From the NCBI GenBank assembly GCA_006386115.1, contig VFIW01000006.1, forward strand, positions 888,706 to 952,705: a stretch of 64,000 bases of DNA, in the 5' to 3' direction. The translations under genes were made by a program, and so were the position numbers. Positions 21,283-31,797 of this stretch are shown here, in pieces. Numbering within the stretch: the first letter of the stretch is position 1; every line of letters starts with the position of its first letter. The notes beneath the pieces are model-generated. The model did not search any database. It saw only the letters and a list, made by a program, of their open reading frames with translations, and was not told the origin of the DNA. Source of the DNA: Globisporangium splendens (lineage: Eukaryota > Oomycota > Peronosporomycetes > Pythiales > Pythiaceae).

Positions 21283-21890
21283 ATGGTCTCCGCTTCGACA
21301 GTTGGCTCCACGACTGCGGTCTGCGCGCTTTCGGACCAGGTGAAAAAGTATCGTTCTCGTGTTGTCGGAGGTCACCATGCAGGCGAAAGTGATGTCAAAC
21401 GTTCTTCGAATAACGGCGGGCACCCGATTCCGTCGTTGCTGCTCATGTGCCTGAAAGTCATCTCGGATTGCTTCCGTCTGGAGCCAAAAGCCCACAGTGT
21501 ACCGCGCAGGTTCCTCCCTGATGTGATGGCACGGCTCCCACTCGACTTGGATGTTTGCGTCTCTGCGCCAAATGTGAGCGACGAAAACTAGTGGAAACGC
21601 TGCTGCATGAGCAAACTGGCGTGGAAGAATCTCCAAATTGAAGACCATGGACTCACGTGGAAGCAGCTCTTTCTCGAGAAGCATTTGCAGGATCTACTGG
21701 AAGACTTCGACGCGACGACAGACGATCCGGACCATTTAGTCGATGTCGTGAAGGCATGCCAGGAGTATATCTTCACCTTGGAGACCACGCAGTTGCTGTC
21801 GCATTTGGACTTGAACGAATTGTGCTCACACATAAAACTCGCTGAGATCATCTCGGATCCATCAACGTCGCTGTCTGCATTTCTCTTCAC
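21283..21890 (+). pseudogene. DRC5: Remnant of DRC5/TCTE1 (dynein regulatory complex subunit 5)
   Basis: The plus frame encodes the conserved N-terminal part of DRC5: a leading KKYRSRVV, then IPSLLLMCLKVISDCF, LPDVMARLPLDL, and the hallmark W-K-R-C-C followed by HGLTWKQLFLEKHLQDLLE and DPDHLVDVVKACQEYI. DRC5 is a leucine-rich repeat protein of the nexin-dynein regulatory complex in motile flagella. Two faults show it is broken. A TAG (21589-21591) replaces what should be the Tyr before WKRCC, and the sequence ends at about 21890, before any leucine-rich repeats, running into the 3' end of the convergent TSEN34 gene. The frame stays open on both sides of the TAG, so decay is recent. No intron was needed. 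Confidence 0.72.
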
Positions 21891-21917
21891 TTCTGGTAGG
21901 ACGAGCTTGCCACAGTC

Positions 21918-22753
21918 TTATAGCTCCTGGCGTGTTGCCAAGAGCGCGTGGTTGACGGCAATATACACGATCTCGTTCTTGTCTTTATCTGGGTGCTGCG
22001 ATGCAAAGAAGACCTGCTTTCTCACCATTTTCGCGACGCGGCAGTGACTCACGATGTCTACGCAAGCGAACGCAGCGCCGTATTCTTTCACGATCACGAG
22101 TGCCGTCGCATGCGTCCGCGAGGGATCACCTTCGTAGATCAGGAAATCTGCCGAAAACTTGGAGCCGAATGCAACAAAGTAACCCTTCTCCCACAAGTCG
22201 CGAAACACACGCAGACGGATTCTCCGGAGTGGGGCTAAGTCAACAAATAAGCAACATCATGCAATCGTTAGAGCATCTACACTCAGAACGTTCGCCACAG
22301 ATAATTGCCAGCACACTTGCTTAATGCGAGCTGCAGTCGTGACGCTCGCGGCGATAATCGGTCGTCTTGGCTCTCTACGCTCGCCAACAGTTCCTGGCAA
22401 AACGCAGTCACGTCGCTCTCACTTACATCCTCGTCGAGTGGCTCTTTCAGCGTGAGGAACCCATGGTGCAAACCAACGTAAATCTCCTCCAGTCGCAATC
22501 GCAATGCAGCACACCGCTCGTTGTCATCATCATTCGTCGCATCCGCACCATTCGCAGTGCGCACTTCCGTCGCCATCATCGCCGTCCCACCGCTGTCTGG
22601 TTCCTTGACGCCCACAGTGCGCCAGTAGTGCGCCAAGACGCGCGTATGCACAGGGTCCGTCACGACTGCAAAGAGTTCTTCCTCCGAGGCCGCGTCGCGC
22701 GTGCGTCCGTCATATCCCCAGACGATCTCCGCCACCACTGCCTTCTCTTCCAT
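21918..22753 (-). CDS. TSEN34: tRNA-splicing endonuclease subunit Sen34
   Basis: Exons 22315-22753 and 21918-22234, phase 1; 251 residues. It is the catalytic subunit cutting the 3' splice site of intron-containing pre-tRNAs. The C-terminal nuclease domain is plain: FRDLWEKGYFVAFGSKFSAD, IYEGDPSRTHATALV, and VRKQVFFAS carry the expected Tyr, His and Lys of the catalytic triad. The start (MEEKAVVAEIVWGYDGR) was chosen because it aligns with the family's N-terminal beta-strand region; the open frame extends further upstream (to 23017) without family similarity. The donor GTGCTG is weak but is the one that restores the frame (SKSPLRRIRLRVFRDLW). Confidence 0.85.
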
Positions 22754-23225
22754 TACGTTCAAAAATGCCAGCTTTAGAGCACATCTGCTCAGTCGAAATG
22801 CTGCCTCACTTCCCCTCTCAATAAATCTGCTCCAATCTCTTGCTGAAGCAGGCACTTTGTGACTTTTTCCGAAGTCCTCATCGAAAGCGGTTATTATGTG
22901 AAGTTCAACACTCAGCATATGCACCATCACTCTTGCCACTTCAGTAAACAGGGGACTGACAATCCCTCTTCCAGTCATTCGAATACGGGCTTTTCCCTCA
23001 TAAATATCTTTTGACACGGAACCATCGAACTTAAGCGAGGAGGAGATGAGGGAGTTGTTGTCTCGTTCTTCAAGGTCAAGTCAACACGGGACCTTTGCTC
23101 TGCTTGCTATTCGCGCGTCAAAACTCAAAAGCGTCAAACGAAGACGCATTTCCCCCACATTCGCCATCGGCACAACCGGAATTGAAGCCGAGCAGACAGA
23201 CAGGCAGACAGGCAGACAGACAGCC

Positions 23226-25022
23226 ATGGCGACGCCCGACGAAGAGCCCGTGATCGTAGACGCCGAACTCGCGACGGTGCACCCCGCCGTGGAAGCCGTG
23301 GCCACCGCGCCGCTCGTGGAGAAGGTCGTCGTCGCGAAGTCGAGCTCCTTCCTTGCGCAGTACGAGCAGTGGGCGAACGCGCACTCGGGCGTCGCGCGCA
23401 ACTTGGAGACCATCTTCTACATCGCGCCGCAGTTCGTGCCGGTGCGTATTTTGTTTGCACAGATAAATGTGGGAAATAGCGTCGAGAGGGATTGTATCTT
23501 ATGCTTGTTGGTGATGATTTAGAAAACGAAAGTGGAGCCGGAGATTGCGACGCAGTGCGGGTACTCGTTGGCGGGACTGCTGCATCTGTACCACGACTAC
23601 ATTCTGTACAAATCGTCGCAGGATCCGGACAAAAAGCCTGATGCGCTTCAACAGTACGTTGCGCTTTTGCAGTGTTTGAAGGGGATCGTTTCTGTGAGGA
23701 TGGAGGAGGTTAACATGTTTCTCGTTTTTATGTTTTGAAGATTCACGCGTCTGGTTCGTGTGCCGCTGTCGTTGATCACGCATGTGCAAGTGTTTGCCGA
23801 AGTGATGGCGCGCAAGCTTGGCGGAGAAGTCGGCAAGTGGAGAATGGTAAAGGATACTGCAGCTCTCCAAATGTTGCTATGGTGTGAGCAATGCCTGACG
23901 CATCGTCTCTTGCTAGATTGTGTGGCTAGAAGTCGTGAAGAGTGTGCTCCGACTCATCCTGTTGATCCAGCAACGTCGCGGTGTTCTCATCAAGGGTGGA
24001 AAGGTGCGCTGTGTGCTGGATTGACTCGATTGATGAACTGATGATCTAGGTATCTAACGCGACGGTCCAACATCCTAACCAAATGCGTGCAGTACAAGGG
24101 TGTGGAGACTTCGCCGAAGCCATCCGCGTTTGCTCGCTTCAAGAAGGGCTCCTCTGAGAAGCGTGGCTCGCGTACTGGCAAGAGCTTCGGTGCGAAGAAG
24201 GGTACGTTGAACGATAGCGCATGTGCAATATCGCTTGCTGCCATGAATCCTGACATGCTTCTGCTCCTGTCTACCTCCCACTCAAACAATAGTTGAAGAA
24301 CCAGTCCCAGAAGAATCCTCTGCCGCTGATGCGAAGCCAAACACTGTCACGTTCGAGGTACGAAAGTCCCAGCAATCTCCATCGATGTGCGCGTCTGAAA
24401 GTCTAACTCGTGTTTCTGTTTCGTCAGGACCCAACGTGCGTGATCAGCAAAGTGCCTCGCGAAGAAATGCTTCTTACTGGTGAGGTGCTCCACATTCTTC
24501 GTCCTGTTGCGTATGCGCTCTTGCGTATCCGTCGCACGGAGGAATCGTGGACTCCAGTTGTTGTGGCGTTCCTGATGGAGATCTCGGGGTACGTTTCGCT
24601 TGTTGTTGTTGTTGTCCATGTCCTGCGCATTGCATTCATCACATTCTAACGGGTCTTTCTGCTCTTACGTGGACAGCTTGTGGTTGTCGAATGCTGCGCT
24701 CAAGCCTGTTGAAAAGCCAAACCAGAAGGTCAAGGACGAGTTGGCATCCAGAAAGGTAAACGATCTGTTCAAAATTGGTTGGTTATGCACCCTGCAAGAC
24801 GCTAGACTAACTTGCATGCCGTTCTTTTTCTGGCTATTGCAGATGGCGCTTCTTCTGTACTTGCTCCGCGACCCAGTGTACGCGTCCGTGACCCAGCCAG
24901 CGACTGGAAAGGTGTGCGACATGCTCGACTACGTCCCAGTGGCGGGCCGTGCCATCCGCTTCGCGTCGACGGCCGTGATGAACTACTACCACCAGTTCCA
25001 CTTCTACACGTCCGCGTCGTAA
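23226..25022 (+). CDS. PEX16: Peroxisomal membrane biogenesis protein PEX16
   Basis: Nine exons: 23226-23441, 23523-23653, 23741-23846, 23917-24003, 24093-24201, 24293-24357, 24428-24588, 24677-24755 and 24843-25022; 377 residues. PEX16 helps insert peroxisomal membrane proteins (with PEX3 and PEX19). Seen: N-terminal QYEQWANAHSGVARNLETIF and FYIAPQF; VQVFAEVMARKLGGEVGKW and VVKSVLRLILL; a conserved ISKVPREEMLLTGEVLHILRP; and C-terminal LLLYLLRDPVYASVTQPA. The exon 2/3 junction uses GTACGT in phase 2, which alone keeps QQFTRLVRVPLS in frame. A short (CAGACAGG)n repeat lies just before the ATG. It is intron-rich compared with its neighbours. Confidence 0.92.
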
Positions 25023-25232
25023 GCATCAACCATATCGCAACGTTCGCCATTGCGTCAGCCAATCGATGTTTACGGATGCATGCATGCACCCAGCTCATAC
25101 CCCCTTGCTTTTTCGCTCACTCTTTTACTTTCATTGTGTTCAAAAAGAAAAGAATACCCGAGTCAATTTGTTTGTACCCAATGCTGTTGCGCTTGCTTTG
25201 CCATATCTCACCTGTCTTCCGTGCAGCAAACA

Positions 25233-27154
25233 TCATCCAACGCGCGTGTAAAAGAGAATGTACGCTGTCGATAGCGTCTCGCACCGAAACTGAGCTTCAT
25301 CGAGCACGGTCACCACGTCGTCGTCCATTCTCAGCCAGTGAGAACCGTCGTTGGCTGCTTCGTGCTTCACATACCCGACGTAATGACCCGAGTCAATCGA
25401 GTTCCCCATGTGCGAACACACCGCGACCAGTTTGTAGAGCACGCGCTGGGCTTCGTCACGGACAAACATGTTCTCGGTGATGTCGAGCAACTCGTTTTCC
25501 CCCACGGGGAAGCGCACCGGGACACCGATTCGCTCGAGCTGCGAGCCCCAGGAAGACTGCTTGAAGCGCTGCAGCTGGATCACAAGAATCGGTGGCGCTC
25601 TCTGGAACAGCACTTGCGTGATCCGACTCGTTTTGATGTGGCAATATCCGTCGCAGAACACGCGATTCTCGTCCACGAGGTGCTCTGCATGGCGATACGT
25701 TTCCAGGCAATCCAAAAGAGACTGAGACGCGGCACTGGCACTGATGTTGAGCGACAAAACTCTACATATGTGCAAACAAACAGCACGAAAAATCGTGAGA
25801 CTGACTGCAACAATGCACGAACACCAGCATGCAAAAAGAAAACACCCTCATACCGCAATTCTTGGTGGAGACACGTGAGGTTCGCGCAGCTACAGCATTG
25901 GGAGCCACGCACGATCTGTCCCACGAAGAGATCCGTCACGACCGAGTCGTTCGTTTTCAGGAACCTCTGCCATCGGAACTCGCCCAAATTGGCTGCACAC
26001 ATCAGTACGAAGAAAAATTAGTTTCCGTACACACTCACGGCATCCTTCGCAACAAATGGAAACGTACACACGACGTCGATGTAGGAGTGCGGGTTGAGTG
26101 GCGTGCATTTCTTCAACTCAGCCGCATAGAACTCTTCTCCCTGTCGGAAGTATTCGCTTTCGTTTCGCTCACTTCTGGTGGGAGATGCTGGAACTGCTGC
26201 TGCGGCTGCCTTGCGCACTGGCAGCAGCAACTCATGGACCGATTCCAGCAAAAACGACAGGAACTCCTATCCCAATCAACCATAACGATGCACCAACATA
26301 AGTACAACACATGCATCAGTGCTCTGATAGAATAAACCACGTACCTCGGCGTCTTGCTGGTCCTGCTGCTCATACTTGGCTGCGATCAGATTGGTGCATT
26401 GCTGCGCGGCGTCTAGGAATACGCGCAACTGGGCAGTCACTGCATCTCGATTATGGCGCCGCGGTGACCGTGAAGAACAAAATGCGCTGCTATCGCCGTT
26501 CATTCGTCCAGAATCCTGCCTCCTTTTCTTCTGAACTCTGTTATCGACGTCACCATCATCAGTTGTAGAGGGTACTGCTTGTTCTTCAAATGATTCGGGT
26601 CCCAACGTCTTCAAAAGCGTCAGCATCGCACGGGTCATCTGCAATCGCTGTTCCTGCTTCTCTGACTTTCTCACATCATTCTCATTGCTATCATCATGCT
26701 GCGTTCGCTCTAATCGCTCTATTTCGTGTTCCATCTGTGTGTGCAACGACGGAAGCGCTGCGAGACACTGCAGAATCGCGTTCACAAAGCACGTGTTGCC
26801 GACATTCACCAGTCCTGTTGCGTCCACCAGAGGCTTTGATGTAGTTGCCGTAGCAGCAGCATCCTTCGCCACGTGTCCACCGTCGCCATCTCCTCCTTTA
26901 ACCATAGCCGCATCGTCAGCTTCGCCTTCTGCTTCTTCGTCGTCGCCGTCCCAGAACGCGAGGCGCTTGGGCACTGGCGGTGCGCCGACGCGCAGCCTCC
27001 GCAGCGGACTGTTGAGCCAGGCGCTCATAAGCTTGTAAAGCAGCTGCTGCAGCGCGCGCGCGAAGGGAACGGGCAGCAGCCACCACCACCACTGCCACCA
27101 GGAGCCTTTGGACGAAGAGGACGACGACGGCCGCGACGACCACCGCGCGCGCAT
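25233..27154 (-). CDS. Membrane-anchored ubiquitin-specific protease, USP30-like
   Basis: Exons 26345-27154, 26035-26266, 25854-25992 and 25233-25761; 569 residues. It removes ubiquitin from proteins. The Cys box GLVNVGNTCFVNAILQCL (about residue 118) and the His box SGHYVGYVKH with HWLRMDDD are intact. A Cys pair (CCSCANLTC ... CDGYC) forms the usual zinc ribbon, and LVIQLQRFKQS is the conserved core. A Trp-rich hydrophobic N-terminal segment (WWQWWWWLLPVPFARALQ) precedes the protease domain, as in USP30/plant UBP27, which sit in the outer mitochondrial and peroxisomal membranes. The exon 2 donor is uncertain: GTGAGT is the better consensus but gives the wrong phase, so the model uses GTGTAC four bases further on. 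Confidence 0.82.
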
Positions 27155-27471
27155 GATCCGTCTTCGTTGGTGTTGCAGTTAACGACCAGCGATGATGTCG
27201 CCAATACAAAATGGGAGGAAACCCCTAAAAATAGAACAAATATTCACACCAATTAATAAAGGATATTGACGTAAAGGATGTATCGAAAGATGAAGGTTTC
27301 ACTCAGCATCCTCCTCTGATAATAGGTTGTGGATAAGGAAAGTATGGTTGGGGTATATATCCAGGACATGATTGCTGTTATAAAGAGGCTTCAACCATTT
27401 CATAGAGTGTGAAAATGAAGTGTTTGCTGGTCATTGACATCAGCGCTGTCAGCTCACAGGCAGCAACGAGA
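27155..27471. other. Divergent promoter region
   Basis: Separates the starts of the USP gene (minus) and the mitochondrial membrane protein gene (plus). No further feature seen. Confidence 0.35.
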
Positions 27472-28463
27472 ATGAAGAGCGCCGCAACGATGCACGCCAC
27501 TGCTGTCGCTGCCCGCGCACTGCGCTCTGCCTGCGGTTCCCGTGCGCTGCGCTCCACTCCACGCATCGTCAGATGGCACCTGCTCACGGACGAGACGAGA
27601 CGGCCGTTTAGCGCCAAGGCCACGCCAGCGTACGTTTGTCGTTGTCTACACGGTTGGTGGTGGCCAGCAGCTACTTCATGCCGCTTTTCTCTATTGCTAA
27701 TGCTTGCACATAACGGTTCTCTCTGTATGCGTATATGTGTTTGTATGCAGTCCGCCAGCAAACAACAAGCGCGTGCACGAGACGCCGATCGTGGAGAACT
27801 GCGGCGGACGATGGATGAGCTGGCTGGGCAAAGGCAGCGCCACGCAGATGTACTGCTCGCTGCTCTTCAGCGCCAACATGATCTTCCGCGCCGACCCGGC
27901 AGCCGACATCTACGAGGTGCGCGCTTGTGTTTATACGATATACCATCTCTACTATAGAAACTAACGGAGCAACGCTGCAAATGGCAGGTTGTCGCGGCCG
28001 GCGGCGCGATCTCGAGCGCGTCGGCGTGCGTGTTCTTCGGAGCCAAGCTGCTCTGCGACAAGGTCGTGACGGACATCGTGTCGTTCCGCAACATCGGCGA
28101 CAAGGACGAGTTCGTGCGTATTTCCGTGCTCGGCGCGGTGCGCAAGCAGAGCTTTAGCGTCGAACCTTCCGGTGCGTTTGCATGTATTTGCTTGCGTTAT
28201 GCACACATTCTGCACAGCATATGAACAGCAAGAGCATGGTGCTCATATCGCCTCTCTCTGATACGAAATTTGCAGACATTCAATTGCTGGCGCACGACGG
28301 GAAGGATTCGTACAAGTTCCAGGTCGGCGAGCGCCAGTTGTCGCTCGACACAGCTGCGGGCACCTGCGTCAACAGAAAGGCGCTGGAAATTTTGCTGCAA
28401 GGCAAGCCGCTCGTCACGCGCAAGGGCAAGGCGAGCAAGAAGCCCCGCGCGCCTCGCTCATAA
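27472..28463 (+). CDS. Mitochondrial membrane protein, TMEM70/186/223-like layout
   Basis: Exons 27472-27629, 27751-27916, 27988-28171 and 28276-28463; 231 residues, all phases consistent. The first ~60 residues are Arg/Ala/Ser-rich without acidic residues, a typical mitochondrial presequence. Two hydrophobic segments follow (SATQMYCSLLFSANMIFRA and VVAAGGAISSASACVFFGAK), then a beta-rich soluble part and a very basic tail (KASKKPRAPRS). Two close helices plus a soluble C-terminal domain is the plan of the TMEM70/TMEM186/TMEM223 assembly factors, but the sequence similarity is too weak to assign. Confidence 0.65.
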
Positions 28464-31017
28464 GCCACAGCATATGCAAACGCTAAATAGACCACCAGTG
28501 ATTTGCTGATTTTGTTTGGACTTGCAGCATCTAAATATTGAGAGTTGATTGCTTGTTTGCGAGAGGGAGAGAGAGACAGCATGTGCAAGAATGGTATGAG
28601 ATCTTGCTGCGGAAATATTGGGTCTAATCGGCCAGATGAAACTCTTGTTGGTGCCTCAATTCTGATACAAAAGAAACAGAAGAAACTGGCAGTAGCATGC
28701 ACTTGCATTTCACTTTTTTCAGCCGTTGATTTGCCGGAAAAAACAAAACGAAAGTTGGTCGGTTCGCGCGATAGGTTGGTCCCAAAACAATTGGATGCCG
28801 TGCACTTGGTGGATTTGTCAGCCGCAAATATTCGCAACTCTCGATTGTTTCTTGACATATCCTCGTTGTTTCTTGCAACCCATGTAGTCAGCGCGTTCGG
28901 TGCTCCATGATCGCACATTTTGTGATTCGTGCACATGTATCCATAAGTGGCGCACATCCAGTTCGTATTTTTGGCGAGCCCTGTGCATCATTATAGAGCT
29001 TGTGTGGCCAGCAGACGAATGCGAACAAATACGTAAAAATTGGTTGATTGGTCGCGCGCATATCATAGACAACCGTCCCACAATCGGTATCACGAGTGGA
29101 TGCGAAATTGCTCGACATTGCACTCCACTCGATCTAATTTGAAAATTTGGTCCCCTTCTGCCGCGCGCTGATTGGCGGAACCAGCAGACCAAAGCAGATT
29201 GATTTCTGAATTCCTGACCAAACCAACTTCAAATTGTGGTCACAGCAAATGTCCGAGCCAACGACTGGGTGGACGTAATCACCAGATTGTTGGATAAAGC
29301 GAGACAACTGCGGAGAAGAAGAATAGGAATGCATGACTTGGCTACCTTTTTTTCTTCTTCTTTCTGTGATGGCAGCAGATATAACAGCAGACGTCATTTT
29401 GTGTTTTTGGGAGCATATTGCTTCCTGTCGCGGCAAAATTGTCCTGTACGATATGATATTCAAGAAAGCACATGGGTTTGCAATACTGGACCCAAAAGAG
29501 CATCGAATGTTGTCAACCTCTGCATTCTATATTATTCTCTTCTTTCTAAAACATCGCATTTTTATGTGGAATTTATCGTGAAAATCATTCTCGCAATTTT
29601 TGCCTTCAAGACGTCTCAGTGTATGCATTGGATTTATCCACAAAAAAGTTAGAGAGCATTTTCGCATGCGTTGGGATATTTTCTATTTTGGGGAACTGAC
29701 GGTGCTCCTCGGTGGTTCCTGCTCACCATTGGCACAGAAACGGGGTGGAGGTTGTTTTGTTGCGAGATGGCGAACTTTTTGCCATTTTGCGTAATTTTCG
29801 TGAGAAAATTTCGTGTGGTACAGTCAGCACCTACCGCTTGTTGCACCGAGTCTCACAAGACTGTTCGGAAAGCAGGTTTCATGTCAACCTGGCAAGTAAA
29901 TTTCGCGCAGGCGCAATGACTTAATGAGCCTTTCCCTGTGCCATCCAAGCAAACAGATATGCATGGAAAGAATGCGCGCGTTTGCTTGTGTGCACAAGCC
30001 ATCGCTGAGCATGTCAAGCATCTAGATGCAGAAAAAGTGTAGGTGCGGATCGGTTATCTTCCCTTGTTAAAACGCAAACAAAGAAGTGCCGCCAAGAGTG
30101 GCTTTGCAAAACCTTTAGCATCCCCAATCTGGGTTGTGTACAGACGCCACTTGTAAGTTACTTTAAAAAGGCAACAGCTTGCAATGCAGCACGTTGGGCT
30201 CAGAACGGCAGGATAAAAACAGGGCCAATCTCCAAGCATCGTTGAAAAATTGCGAGTTGAGCTGGCGAACCCATGTGTTTTCTTTGTAAAATTCTTTTGG
30301 TAAAAAGTGCGGCTTGATCTCTCCGTGTTTGTGGGCCAAGGCAGCTGAAACCAGCCTCCCCCACCCTAAACTGCGTCTCGATCCGATACAAACAGCGTTG
30401 CCATCCACTCCCAGGCTTTTTGTCAGCTTGCTGCCAGCTTTCTAACGAGCAACCAAATATTTCCTTCCGAGCAGTGAGAGCTTGAAACAGATCAAGGAAA
30501 ATCGGTCGTGCATCACACACAGCGCCATTCCAACTACAACCGAGAAACTGCTCCTAAAATCGTATACGCCCTGTCACAATTGATACTTTCAATTGCAGAG
30601 ACTCTTTTAATGCCTGCAATGCACAACAACGATCCTGTGACAATTAGTGCAACACTGAGAGTTTGGTCGGTGTTTTGCATGTGGATAGGGGTGTCGGCAA
30701 CAGTTGACATCATCCTCCAAAATTTTGGTGAAAAAGAGCGGGGTCCCGCCTTTCTGCTCCCCTCGCCAATTTTTAGCCAGCCCTCCCTCCCCCACACACT
30801 CACAACACACACACACAGGCGTTACCAAGGAACAACCTCAACCTTTGCGAGAACACTGCAAACAAAGCAGAGGCAACCCATTTGCCGCTCGCCCCATACA
30901 ATTCCCAAGTGAAAAGAGAAAAAAGCGAAAAAGCGACAGCACAAAGCACCAGTCTGGAATTTCCATTCACTCCAACACCCAGTCTTCCTATATTTATATA
31001 CACACACACCAACCAGC
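28464..31017. other. 2.5-kb gene-poor stretch
   Basis: AT-richer sequence with scattered short frames on both strands, none with a domain, signal peptide or shared codon bias. Its 3' end (about 30,780-31,010) is CA-rich leader sequence of the next gene. No transposon ends were recognised. Confidence 0.45.
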
Positions 31018-31578
31018 ATGTTGATGATCGAGAAGCGCCCGACGACCAAGGTGGCGATGCTCACGCCCCAGAGCTTCTACAACAATGGCAGCAACAGCGT
31101 CAATGTGTACGCGCCGTCGACAAGCAGCAGCCCCAGCCCCATGACCATGTCTGCCGGTGTGACCCGCAAGCGCAAGATCATCGTGGACGAGGCGGCCGAG
31201 AAGCGCGCGCGCCGCACGTGGAGCGAGCTCGAGTACGAGGAGATGCTGGAGGAGGCCACGCTGCTGCGCGAGGAGCTCGACCTGATGGTCATGGTGGCCG
31301 GCGACCTCTGCCAGGACCTGGCGTGCGACGCCAGCGCCGTGACCCAGTTTGCGCACCTGCTGCACGCGCACGAAGAGCTCGTGGCGTCGGCGCAGGACGT
31401 GACGGTGCAGCAGATCCGCGAGATGGTGCAGCAGATGGCCACCATGATGCAGTATCTGTGCAGGTTCCACTACGCGCACTTCGCGCTCGTCGACATGCAG
31501 GACCAGCTCAAGATGTGCCGCAACCGCTTTATGCGCTTCATCTGCCAGTACGCCGTCATGATCGGTCTCCAGAAGTGA
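31018..31578 (+). CDS. Small coiled-coil protein with basic patch, unknown
   Basis: Intronless, 186 residues. A disordered Ser/Pro N-terminus precedes a lysine/arginine patch (TRKRKIIVDEAAEKRARRTW) and a long helical region with Leu/Met heptads (EEMLEEATLLREELDLMVMV, QQIREMVQQMATMMQYL). A basic stretch before a coiled coil recalls bZIP factors, but the invariant N-x7-R/K of bZIPs is absent. Strong G/C third-position bias against the AT-rich flank supports real coding. Confidence 0.65.
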   Translation: MLMIEKRPTTKVAMLTPQSFYNNGSNSVNVYAPSTSSSPSPMTMSAGVTRKRKIIVDEAAEKRARRTWSELEYEEMLEEATLLREELDLMVMVAGDLCQDLACDASAVTQFAHLLHAHEELVASAQDVTVQQIREMVQQMATMMQYLCRFHYAHFALVDMQDQLKMCRNRFMRFICQYAVMIGLQK

Positions 31579-31797
31579 GAATGAAGCACATGAAGCAAAC
31601 CCAATAGAATTGATAGAACACCCCACTCCGATCACGTATCCTAGAAGACACAAAAACACAACAGCCACACTCATATAATAATGCGCACAATGTACCAGTA
31701 AGAAACACAAAAGTCATTTTTTTTATCGCAACATACAAAATGCCTCTTTATCTGCATGCGCGTGCTTGCACGCATCTCTCTAAATGCCGAAACTCTT

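Noticed and set aside
22283..23017. Extended N-terminus for TSEN34 up to 23017
   Set aside because: The extra ~88 residues show no family similarity, and the ATG at 22753 fits the Sen34 N-terminal strand.
31018..31578. bZIP transcription factor call for the small coiled-coil protein
   Set aside because: The basic patch lacks the invariant Asn and Arg spacing of bZIP domains.
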